6,986 bases of DNA from NCBI GenBank assembly GCA_017390595.1, contig JAFPBC010000152.1, positions 1 through 6,986 of the forward strand, read 5' to 3'. This DNA is from Selenomonadales bacterium. Lineage in GTDB: Bacteria > Bacillota > Negativicutes > RGIG982. The notes beneath the pieces are model-generated. The model saw only the letters and a program-made list of their open reading frames with translations, had not been told where the DNA came from and made no database searches. Positions 1 to 5,540 of this stretch are shown in pieces. Both the position numbers and the translations under genes were made by a program. Each line of letters begins with the position of its first letter. The first letter of the stretch is position 1.

Positions 1-427
1 ACTTAAAGAGCTGTCCGATGAAGCCGAGATATATCCGACGCCTTGTCCGCGATTCGTTCCGCTTATCGAAAGCGGGCACATTGATGATAAGCCGGTAGAA
101 GACGCTGTTCGCGAAGTCGCGCTTCCGATGCAAGAAGCGGGTGTCGATGCGCTCGTGCTCGGCTGCACGCATTATCCGTACATCGCGAAGGCTATCCAAC
201 GTGTGCTTGGTGACGGTGTTGCGCTCGTCGATCCTGCCGAAGCAACGGCGCGTGAAGCGAAACGAGTGCTTGCCGAGCATGGCCTTCTGAAACAAGAAGG
301 TATCGGGAAAGTCGAGCTTTGCTTTACGGCGAATCTCGATAAGAGCGAAGAATTGGCGCGCCTTATCATTGAAGGCGAACAGGTAGTATTTAAGGAAGTA
401 AAATTGTCGCCGTGCGAAAAAGCATGA
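1..427 (+). CDS. murI: Glutamate racemase, C-terminal part (5' end outside window)
   Basis: Cofactor-independent racemase that converts L-glutamate to D-glutamate for peptidoglycan precursor synthesis in the cytoplasm. The open frame enters at base 2 and gives 141 residues before the TGA at 425-427. The family is usually about 260-270 residues, so roughly the N-terminal half, including the first catalytic cysteine, is off the window. Visible family signatures are the CPRFVPLIESG stretch (residues 15-25 of the fragment) and LVLGCTHYPYI (51-61). Cys55 of the fragment (codon 164-166) is the second catalytic cysteine and is followed by the conserved Thr-His. The reading frame is intact to its stop. 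The next gene begins 29 bases later behind a good ribosome binding site, so the two are probably co-transcribed. Aspartate racemases share the fold, but the GCTHYP context and the FVPLIE segment fit MurI. Confidence 0.95.
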   Translation, partial: LKELSDEAEIYPTPCPRFVPLIESGHIDDKPVEDAVREVALPMQEAGVDALVLGCTHYPYIAKAIQRVLGDGVALVDPAEATAREAKRVLAEHGLLKQEGIGKVELCFTANLDKSEELARLIIEGEQVVFKEVKLSPCEKA

Positions 428-456
428 CGGAAAAATAAAATCGGAGGGATATTATT

Positions 457-1005
457 ATGTTGGAATTTTTATGCTTTGTAGCAGCATTGATCGTATTAGC
501 GGTCGTTGCATTCAAGCTGTATTGTATTCGTTTGGGTAAATCGGTCCCTGTTATCTATACCGACCGCAGAACCGAGTTCAAGGCAACGGAGTTCAAAGAA
601 AAGTCGATGACGGTAGCATGTGAGATGCCGTACATGAATACGGGTAAAGTGCTCTGCACGATGATGGATTGCTTTGCGCGCGTACAGTTGCCGCAGGAAC
701 AGTTCAAAGGTGTGCGTATCCTTGCTCGTGTGGAACGAGAAGGCGAACGTCGTGATGACGGATACTTTGAAGCTGTTTTGATGCCTGCGCAGAAGGGCGG
801 TAAGCTCATCGTAACGCTCGACCTTGAAGTGCAGAATGATGATGTATTGGAGACTCTTTTGGCGATGCCTGATGTGAATGTTGATATCTTCTATCAGATC
901 GTTGACAAAGAGAGCCTCTATATCGATAAGAGACGTATCGTGTTGACGGCACGCGAAGTAAGAGAAGCGATCGAAGCGAAAGGAGCGATGATGGACAATG
1001 ACTGA
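457..1005 (+). CDS. Membrane-anchored protein of unknown function
   Basis: I do not recognise this 182-residue protein. Residues 2-20 (LEFLCFVAALIVLAVVAFK) form one hydrophobic segment, followed by positive residues (Lys20, Arg25, Lys28). By the positive-inside rule this suggests a short extracellular N-terminus, one membrane anchor and a cytoplasmic remainder. There is no lipobox or obvious signal-peptidase site. The rest (about 34-182) is hydrophilic, with alternating beta-like stretches (KGVRILARVERE, GKLIVTLDLEVQ) and a charged helical C-terminus. Cysteines are scattered and form no CxxC pair. The ATG at 457 has GGAGGG at 443-448, spaced 8 bases away. The last 8 bases overlap the start of the CofE-like gene, so the two are likely co-translated and may work together. 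The coding call is firm because of the strong RBS, the intact frame and the coupling; the function is open. Confidence 0.85.
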   Translation: MLEFLCFVAALIVLAVVAFKLYCIRLGKSVPVIYTDRRTEFKATEFKEKSMTVACEMPYMNTGKVLCTMMDCFARVQLPQEQFKGVRILARVEREGERRDDGYFEAVLMPAQKGGKLIVTLDLEVQNDDVLETLLAMPDVNVDIFYQIVDKESLYIDKRRIVLTAREVREAIEAKGAMMDND

Positions 1006-1678
1006 TGTTAGCTTGATTCCTGTGAAAACAAGAATTTTGACAGACAAAGACGATGTGTTTGCTGTTATGGATGAATATGTCAAAGATCAGATCGGTCCCG
1101 ATGATGCGGTGTCGATCGCAGAAAGCGTATTGGCGATCATTCAAGGTCGCATCGTTCGTCCGGAAGACCTCAAACCGTGCTTCTTGGCTCGTACGCTCTG
1201 TATGTTTATCCCCGAAGGCGGTTCGCTTGCGACGCCGTACGGTATGCAATCGTTGATGGATGTAGAAGGCAAATGGCGTGTAGCAGGTGCGTTCATTGCA
1301 GGTGCTGTGATGAAAGTATTGGGCAAACCGGGCTGGTTCTATCGCTTGGGCGGTGAACAGACAGCGCTCATTGACGATGTTACGTGCACGATGCCGCCGT
1401 TCGATAAACATATCGTATACGGTCCGGACAAGCCGTTCGAGGTAGCGCGCGAGATCAAACGCAGACTCGGCTGCTACGGTGCGGTCGTGGCAGACGTCAA
1501 TGACCTCAAACGTGCGCGCATCGTCAGCCATACAGACGGGATGAATCCTGCGCTCGTGTCGCATCTGTTGATCGACAATCCGTTCGGCAATGCATCGCAG
1601 AAAACGCCGATCGTTATCATTAAAAATTATGCCAAATTGCGTGAGCAGATGCCTGCGAAAGCTGCGGCAGACAACTGA
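998..1678 (+). CDS. CofE-like protein (coenzyme F420-0:L-glutamate ligase family)
   Basis: A 226-residue protein resembling the CofE family, whose archaeal and actinobacterial members add glutamate to coenzyme F420-0 using GTP. The resemblance lies in the N-terminal IPVKTRIL start, the acidic GPDDAVSIAESVLAIIQGR segment (residues 33-51), which corresponds to the CofE 'GDI-V-(K)-S-EGR' block, and a C-terminal ADVNDL/ARIVSHTDGMNP region (165-184) where CofE carries its conserved Asp/Asn motif. The lysine of the classical AQKIVSKAEGR block is not present, and the protein is a little shorter than canonical CofE (about 245-250). True F420-ligase activity is therefore unproven. The ATG lies inside the end of the upstream gene. 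An AGGAG at 981-985 sits 12 bases away, so initiation probably relies on coupling. I assign the family from remembered motifs. The substrate in an organism not known to make F420 is unknown. Confidence 0.7.
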   Translation: MTDVSLIPVKTRILTDKDDVFAVMDEYVKDQIGPDDAVSIAESVLAIIQGRIVRPEDLKPCFLARTLCMFIPEGGSLATPYGMQSLMDVEGKWRVAGAFIAGAVMKVLGKPGWFYRLGGEQTALIDDVTCTMPPFDKHIVYGPDKPFEVAREIKRRLGCYGAVVADVNDLKRARIVSHTDGMNPALVSHLLIDNPFGNASQKTPIVIIKNYAKLREQMPAKAAADN

Positions 1679-1687
1679 TAAGGAACT

Positions 1688-1730
1688 TGGAGGATAAGCA
1701 ATAAGTGCTATCCTCTATTTCTTATTTTAT
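1688..1730 (+). terminator. Weak terminator-like hairpin between the CofE-like and dehydratase genes
   Basis: GAGGATA (1690-1696) is the exact reverse complement of TATCCTC (1709-1715). A bulged A then allows a further GC/GC pairing, leaving a 7-base loop, and an outer G-U and T-A pair could lengthen the stem. A T-rich but interrupted tract (1716-1730, TATTTCTTATTTTAT) follows. This could be a leaky intrinsic terminator that separates the murI block from the dehydratase block. The stem is short and the U tract is broken, so read-through is likely. The same bases also hold a TGC-TATCCT sequence (1706-1714) that could be an extended -10 element. Confidence 0.3.
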
Positions 1731-1746
1731 AAGGAGAAGGTGAATC

Positions 1747-2724
1747 ATGGGCAGGATCGGCATAACGACGACGGTTCCGTCGGAAGTGATCTTTGCGGCA
1801 GGGCATACACCTGTCGATCTGAATAATATTTTTATCGGCGATGAACAGCCGATGCGATTTTTGGAGCAGGCAGAAGAAGTCGGCTATCCGCGTAATATCT
1901 GCGGTTGGATAAAAGGACTCTATTCTGTTGCTGTTGAAGCGGGCGATCTTGATGCGGTCGTTGCCGTTACGCAGGGCGATTGCAGCAATACGCATGCCTT
2001 GATGGAGACGCTTGAGCTTGCGGGTATCAAAACGATACCGTTTGCATATCCGTTCGACCGCGACTACGATCTTCTCAAAATGCAGATAGAGAAATTGATG
2101 GCAGCGCTCGGTACGAATTGGGATGAAGTAAAGCGCGTGCAGGAACGTATGCGCCCGATACGCCGAAAATTGGCTGAAATAGACCGCATGACTTGGCAGG
2201 ATAATGTCATCAGCGGATGGAACAATCATTTATATCAAGTTTGCTCGAGCGACTTCAACGGAGATATGGACGCGTTCGAAGCGTGGGTAGACGAACTTAT
2301 CGAAAAGTCTGCCGATGCGCCCGAACGGACGGATTCTATCCGTCTTGCGTATATCGGTGTACCGCCTATTTATACCGACCTTTATTCGTATCTCGAAAAA
2401 CGCGGTGCACGTGTCGTATTCAACGAAGTACAGAGACAGTTCGCGATGCCGTCGGATGCCGAAGACCTCGTAGAACAGTATCGCGCATATACGTATCCGT
2501 ATCGTGTATTCGATAGACTTGACGATATCAAGGCAGAACTGGAACGACGCAATATCGACGGCGTCATCCACTATGTACAGAGTTTCTGTTATCGTCAGAT
2601 AGAAGACATGATCTTCCGCGAAAAACTCGATCTTCCGATCTTGACGGTCGAAGGTGACAAACCGGGCAAACTCGATGCGAGAACGAAACTCAGACTGGAC
2701 AGCTTCCTTGAGATGCTGGAGTAG
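1747..2724 (+). CDS. 2-hydroxyacyl-CoA dehydratase-type Fe-S protein, single subunit (HgdB/YjiM-like)
   Basis: A 325-residue member of the 2-hydroxyacyl-CoA dehydratase / benzoyl-CoA reductase BcrBC superfamily. Known members bind a [4Fe-4S] cluster through three cysteines and receive one high-energy electron from an ATP-driven activase. Three cysteines sit at family-typical places: Cys52 (NICGW), Cys79 (TQGDCSN) and Cys281 (SFCYRQIE). A fourth, Cys166, lies between them. The ATG is the first start after an in-frame TGA at 1741-1743, so the start is fixed. AAGGAG at 1731-1736 is 10 bases upstream. The activase gene follows directly (7-base gap), matching the usual pairing. Classical dehydratases need two different subunits plus a CoA-transferase, and none of these is nearby, so this is an orphan of the YjiM/YjiL type with unknown substrate. 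It is shorter than most family members (about 370-430). Family assignment is confident; the reaction is not. Confidence 0.85.
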   Translation: MGRIGITTTVPSEVIFAAGHTPVDLNNIFIGDEQPMRFLEQAEEVGYPRNICGWIKGLYSVAVEAGDLDAVVAVTQGDCSNTHALMETLELAGIKTIPFAYPFDRDYDLLKMQIEKLMAALGTNWDEVKRVQERMRPIRRKLAEIDRMTWQDNVISGWNNHLYQVCSSDFNGDMDAFEAWVDELIEKSADAPERTDSIRLAYIGVPPIYTDLYSYLEKRGARVVFNEVQRQFAMPSDAEDLVEQYRAYTYPYRVFDRLDDIKAELERRNIDGVIHYVQSFCYRQIEDMIFREKLDLPILTVEGDKPGKLDARTKLRLDSFLEMLE

Positions 2725-2728
2725 GAGG
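2723..2728 (+). promoter_or_regulatory. Ribosome binding site that decides the activase start
   Basis: A perfect AGGAGG overlaps the TAG stop of the dehydratase-like gene. It lies 3 bases before the first ATG (2732) and 6 bases before the second (2735) of a tandem ATGATG. Spacing favours the second; the two choices differ by one methionine. In-frame ATGs further upstream (from 2654) lie inside the previous gene and lack such a site. Confidence 0.8.
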
Positions 2729-2731
2729 AAT

Positions 2732-3511
2732 ATGATGATCTGCGGAATCGACTTGGGTAGTCGCAGTGTCAAGCTTGTCTTGGCAGACAGTGATGGCTCG
2801 ATAAAAGAAAAACATATTTTTTCGACCGTTGATTTTTATCGCGAATACGGCCGCGTTGATGAAGAGGGGCTCCGGATAGACTTTGCCAAACTCGGGATCG
2901 AAGGCATCGAAGCTGTCGCATCGACAGGATACGGGCGTAATACGCTCGACGTTGTCGGCTCGATGGTCATTCCCGAACTGAAGGCACACGTCCTGGGCGT
3001 CGTCGAACAAACGGGGCTTACCGACTTTACGCTGATCGATCTCGGTGGACAAGACAGCAAAGTCATCAAAGTGCGTAAAGGTCGCATGGTAGACTTTGCG
3101 ACGAACGATAAATGTGCGGCAAGTACGGGACGCTATCTTGAAAATATGGCGGCGGTGCTTAATATATCGATGGAAGAACTCAGTAAGCATAGCAAAGACC
3201 CGGTCGAACTCAATTCGACGTGTGCTATCTTCGGCGAGAGCGAGTTGATCGGCCGCATCGTAGAAGGGCATTCGACAGCCGTGCTTGCGGCAGGTGTCAA
3301 TGCTTCCATCGTGAAACGTATCAAACCGATGGTGCGTCCGCTGCTCTCTGATACGCTCGTTTTGACGGGTGGTGTCGCGCTCGGTGAAGCGATGAAAGTG
3401 CTCCTGCAAGAAGCCTTCGGAAGAGACGTCATCGTACCTTGTGAGCCACAGCTCAACGGTGCGATCGGTTGTATCCGTGCAGTGCGGATGAAACAGGAAA
3501 AGGGGAAATAA
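2732..3511 (+). CDS. 2-hydroxyacyl-CoA dehydratase activase (HgdC/YjiL-type ATPase)
   Basis: A 259-residue ATPase of the ASKHA (acetate/sugar kinase-Hsc70-actin) fold, nearly the length of HgdC (about 260). Known activases are homodimers holding one [4Fe-4S] cluster between the subunits, and they use ATP hydrolysis to push an electron onto the partner dehydratase. The phosphate-1 loop is ICGIDLGSRSVKLVL (residues 3-17). The second nucleotide motif is LIDLGGQDSK (101-110), and a late glycine-rich motif is LTGGVALGEA (211-220). The two cluster ligands expected per subunit are present: Cys128 (NDKCAASTGR) and Cys164 (NSTCAIFGESE). Only one activase domain is seen, unlike the long multi-domain homologues of about 1,400 residues. 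It lies directly behind its likely partner, and its stop is one base before the rph start. Partner identity is inferred from adjacency. Confidence 0.92.
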   Translation: MMICGIDLGSRSVKLVLADSDGSIKEKHIFSTVDFYREYGRVDEEGLRIDFAKLGIEGIEAVASTGYGRNTLDVVGSMVIPELKAHVLGVVEQTGLTDFTLIDLGGQDSKVIKVRKGRMVDFATNDKCAASTGRYLENMAAVLNISMEELSKHSKDPVELNSTCAIFGESELIGRIVEGHSTAVLAAGVNASIVKRIKPMVRPLLSDTLVLTGGVALGEAMKVLLQEAFGRDVIVPCEPQLNGAIGCIRAVRMKQEKGK

Positions 3512-3512
3512 C

Positions 3513-4250
3513 ATGAGAATAGATAACAGACAGGCGGATGAGCTCCGCCCCGTGCGTATCACGCGCAACTACTTAAAATATGCAGAAGGCTCGGCACTCA
3601 TCGAAGTCGGTAATACGCGCGTACTTTGCGCGGCAACGATCGAAGAACGTGTACCGTCCTTTCTCAAAGGAAGCGGCGAAGGCTGGATCACAGCAGAATA
3701 CTCGCTCCTTCCGCGTTCGACGCAGACACGCAATCAGCGTGAATCCGCGAAAGGCAAGGTCACGGGCAGAACGCATGAGATACAACGCCTCATCGGTCGT
3801 TCGCTTCGCAGTGTCGTCGACCTCAAAGCGCTCGGCGAACGTACGATCTGGATCGACTGCGACGTTATCCAGGCTGACGGCGGTACACGTACTGCTTCCA
3901 TTACAGGCGCATTCATGGCGATGACAGACGCGATCGCTTCCATCTACAAGAACGACAAGCCGTTCCCTGTCAAAGACTTCGTAGCGGCAGTCAGCGTTGG
4001 TATCCACGAGAACGAACCGCTTCTCGACCTTTGCTATGCGGAAGACTCGAATGCCGAAGTCGATATGAACTTCGTCATCACAGGCAGCGGTAAATTCGTT
4101 GAGATCCAAGGCACGGGCGAAGAACGTCCGTTCGACAAAGAAGAAATGAATGCCATGACCGCCCTTGCGGAAAAAGGTATCGCGGAACTCATCGAATACC
4201 AAAAAGACCTTCTCGGAAGAGAAGCGTGGAATATCGGGAGAGAACCATGA
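3513..4250 (+). CDS. rph: Ribonuclease PH
   Basis: A phosphate-dependent 3'-to-5' exoribonuclease that trims tRNA 3' ends and other structured RNAs, normally as a hexamer in the cytoplasm. At 245 residues it is full length for the family (about 240-260). The N-terminal RPVRITRNYLKYAEGS and the GEGWITAEYSLLPRST block (residues 55-70) are diagnostic. The phosphate-binding residues fall at the classical numbers: Arg86 in GRTHEIQRLIGR, and Thr125/Arg126 in ADGGTRTAS. The acidic residues around the active site, Asp178 and Asp184 (EDSNAEVDMN), are present, so the enzyme should be active. The start is one base after the activase stop, with a purine-rich AGGAAAAGGGG before it. The stop overlaps the rdgB start as ATGA. 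The order rph-rdgB-phosphoesterase is common in Firmicutes and supports the call. Confidence 0.97.
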   Translation: MRIDNRQADELRPVRITRNYLKYAEGSALIEVGNTRVLCAATIEERVPSFLKGSGEGWITAEYSLLPRSTQTRNQRESAKGKVTGRTHEIQRLIGRSLRSVVDLKALGERTIWIDCDVIQADGGTRTASITGAFMAMTDAIASIYKNDKPFPVKDFVAAVSVGIHENEPLLDLCYAEDSNAEVDMNFVITGSGKFVEIQGTGEERPFDKEEMNAMTALAEKGIAELIEYQKDLLGREAWNIGREP

Positions 4251-4843
4251 ATCAAATCGTGCTTGCAACGAAAAACAAAGGCAAGATAAAAGAGATGCGT
4301 GAACTTCTCGCACCGATGAATATCGAAGTATTGTCTCTGGCAGACTTTGCGCCCGTAGACGATGCCGAAGAAAACGGTGCGACCTTCGCGGAAAATGCGA
4401 TGATCAAAGCACGTTACTATTTCGCGCATACGGGCACGCCTTGCCTTGCCGATGACTCGGGTCTCGAAGTCGATGCACTCGACGGTCGTCCGGGAGTATA
4501 CTCCGCGCGTTACAGCGGAGAAGATGCGACCGATAAAACGAATAACGCAAAAGTACTCTGCGAGATGGAAGGCGTGGAGCGGGAAAAACGTACCGCTCGG
4601 TTCCGCTGTGCGATGGCACTTGTCGGTGACAACATCGAACTGACGACAGACGGCACGTGCGAAGGTCTTCTCCTTACAGAAGAACGCGGCGATGGCGGAT
4701 TCGGTTACGACCCGTTTTTCTATGTAGCAAAATTCGATCGCACACTTGCCGAAATGTCCTCGGAAGAGAAAAATGCTATCAGCCATCGTGGTGCGGCAGT
4801 ACGCAAAATGGCCGAACTTATTGCGGAGATGATGTCGAAATGA
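4247..4843 (+). CDS. rdgB: XTP/dITP pyrophosphatase (non-canonical purine NTPase, RdgB/HAM1 family)
   Basis: Hydrolyses dITP, XTP and ITP to the monophosphate plus pyrophosphate, which keeps deaminated purines out of DNA and RNA. The 198 residues match the usual length (about 195-200). Motifs run in order: LATKNKGKIKEM (6-17, nucleotide binding), GATFAENAMIKA (44-55), LADDSGLEVDAL (67-78, with the catalytic/metal aspartates 69-70), GFGYDPFF (151-158) and ISHRGAA (178-184). I chose the ATG at 4247, which overlaps the rph stop as ATGA. GGAG at 4237-4240 is 6 bases upstream, and the protein then begins MNQIVLATKN as family members do. An upstream in-frame ATG at 4226 would add seven residues with no homologous function. 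Translation is probably coupled to rph. Confidence 0.97.
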   Translation: MNQIVLATKNKGKIKEMRELLAPMNIEVLSLADFAPVDDAEENGATFAENAMIKARYYFAHTGTPCLADDSGLEVDALDGRPGVYSARYSGEDATDKTNNAKVLCEMEGVEREKRTARFRCAMALVGDNIELTTDGTCEGLLLTEERGDGGFGYDPFFYVAKFDRTLAEMSSEEKNAISHRGAAVRKMAELIAEMMSK

Positions 4844-5304
4844 TCATCGGTATCATAAGCGACACACACGGCTCGAAAAAAGCCATCGAATATGCCGTAG
4901 AAGCCGTGCCCAATGCCGAATATTGGCTCCATGCAGGCGATTACAGCCAAGATGCCGACTATCTGGCAAAGCTCGCAGGCGTACCTGTGCGGGCGGCATG
5001 CGGGAACTGTGACGGCTATGACACACCTGCCAAGAACGATGAGTATCTCACGCTTGCCGGAAAAGAGATCTGGATAACACACGGGCATCATTACTGTGTC
5101 AAAGAAAACCTGAGAGAACTCCGCTATTGGGCGAATCAATACGAATCGGATATTATCGTATTCGGACATACGCATATTCCGCTTATCGAACAGTACGATA
5201 GTAGATATTTTATCAATCCGGGCAGTGCCAGATACGGTGCGACTTGTGCTCGCGTCGAGATCGAGGACGGTAATGTTACGGCAAAAATATTGATGATAAA
5301 ATAA
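4840..5304 (+). CDS. Metallophosphoesterase of the YfcE/MJ0936 family
   Basis: A 154-residue calcineurin-like phosphodiesterase with the complete two-metal site: Asp8 and His10 (ISDTHG), Asp34 (HAGD), Asn57 with Asp59 (GNCD), His82/His84 region (THGHH) and GHTH (109-112), followed by NPGSAR (126-131). Characterised relatives hydrolyse phosphodiester bonds with Mn2+ or Ni2+, but the cellular substrate of this small family is not settled. The ATG at 4840 overlaps the rdgB stop as ATGA, and the protein then begins MIIGIISDTHG, as expected for the family. The nearest GGAG (4825-4828) is 11 bases away, so translation probably depends on coupling to rdgB. Longer in-frame starts would run through the rdgB coding region and are not credible. 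It is the last gene of the upstream run. No GC-rich terminator follows it. Confidence 0.95.
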   Translation: MIIGIISDTHGSKKAIEYAVEAVPNAEYWLHAGDYSQDADYLAKLAGVPVRAACGNCDGYDTPAKNDEYLTLAGKEIWITHGHHYCVKENLRELRYWANQYESDIIVFGHTHIPLIEQYDSRYFINPGSARYGATCARVEIEDGNVTAKILMIK

Positions 5305-5333
5305 AAATATAATAAAATATGACAAAATAATGG

Positions 5334-5362
5334 TTGAGAATAAGCAAGTTGTTTGCTAGAAT
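5334..5362 (+). promoter_or_regulatory. Distal fumarase promoter candidate (P1), extended -10 type
   Basis: TTGAGA (5334-5339, 5 of 6 matches to TTGACA) is followed after 17 bases by TAGAAT (5357-5362, 5 of 6 matches to TATAAT). A TGC at 5354-5356 provides the extended -10 TGn. The DNA just upstream (about 5294-5333) is very A-rich and could act as an UP element. The predicted start is near 5368, which leaves a leader of about 220 bases before the fumarase alpha start. The spacer holds the small inverted repeat AGCAA-N5-TTGCT (5343-5357), a possible operator. This is the best promoter match I see in the window. Confidence 0.6.
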
Positions 5363-5408
5363 ATATGATTGTGATATAAAAATTTTTTATTGCTCGGAGA
5401 AGGGTAAA

Positions 5409-5426
5409 AAATAAAAATTTTTATTT
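5409..5426. repeat. Perfect 18-bp A/T palindrome
   Basis: AAATAAAAATTTTTATTT reads the same on both strands. A related block AAAAATTTTTT lies at 5378-5388, and TTTTTTA (5383-5389) can pair with TAAAAAA (5405-5411). The palindrome contains no G or C, so as RNA it would be a weak hairpin. As DNA it is an A-tract bend or a possible protein site. In an A/T-rich gap, chance origin is quite possible. Confidence 0.6.
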
Positions 5427-5492
5427 CATGATAAGCTATTGCGGCAAGGAAACAGTTGTCTGAAAAACGAGAATTTTACGGGGAGAAGTATG

Positions 5493-5521
5493 CGATTTTC
5501 TGTTAAAATTCTTGAAAATCG
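5493..5521. repeat. 8-bp inverted repeat in the fumarase leader
   Basis: CGATTTTC (5493-5500) and GAAAATCG (5514-5521) are perfect reverse complements separated by 13 bases. The right arm overlaps the -35 hexamer of the proximal promoter candidate. A second inverted pair, TAAAATT (5504-5510) and AATTTTA (5525-5531), interlocks with it, so the two could not form simple hairpins at the same time. This could be an operator or alternative leader RNA folds; the sequence alone does not decide. Confidence 0.45.
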
Positions 5522-5540
5522 GACAATTTTATGGTATCCT
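5512..5540 (+). promoter_or_regulatory. Proximal fumarase promoter candidate (P2)
   Basis: TTGAAA (5512-5517), a 17-base spacer and TATCCT (5535-5540, 4 of 6 matches), with TGG (5532-5534) supplying an extended -10. Transcription would start near 5548 and give a short leader of about 40 bases, ending in the strong ribosome binding site. The -10 is weaker than that of the upstream candidate. Both may be used, or only one. Confidence 0.45.

Noticed and set aside
806..1564. A 252-codon open frame on the minus strand across the hypothetical and CofE-like genes
   Set aside because: It is antisense to two well-supported genes with ribosome binding sites, has a low-complexity composition rich in Arg, His and Cys, and shows no recognisable motif. 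It arises from the codon bias of the + strand genes.
2654..2731. A longer N-terminus for the activase from an ATG at 2654
   Set aside because: The extension is inside the previous gene and is not family-like. The AGGAGG at 2723-2728 and the MMICGIDLGS start fix the N-terminus at 2732 or 2735.
1747..3511. A complete 2-hydroxyglutarate or lactate fermentation locus
   Set aside because: There is no second dehydratase subunit, CoA-transferase, hydroxyacid dehydrogenase or decarboxylase in the window, so only the orphan pair is supported.
2690..3568. A 292-codon minus-strand frame opposite the activase gene
   Set aside because: The + strand activase has complete functional motifs. The antisense product is rich in Arg, Asp, Phe and Cys with no domain character, as expected of a shadow frame.
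4657..4839. A 61-residue N-terminal extension of the phosphoesterase
   Set aside because: It would be read out of frame through rdgB and is Arg/Cys-rich with no homologous role. The family starts with MIIGIISDTHG at 4840.
5370..5391. A Rex- or CRP/FNR-type operator beginning at TTGTGA (5369-5374)
   Set aside because: Only the left half-site matches. The expected TCACAA half at the right spacing is absent; the distant TTTCACA near 5563 is too far away to pair with it.
5409..5426. The A/T palindrome as an intrinsic terminator of the upstream operon
   Set aside because: The stem contains no G or C and is followed by CATG rather than a U run. It also lies downstream of a promoter that faces the fumarase genes.
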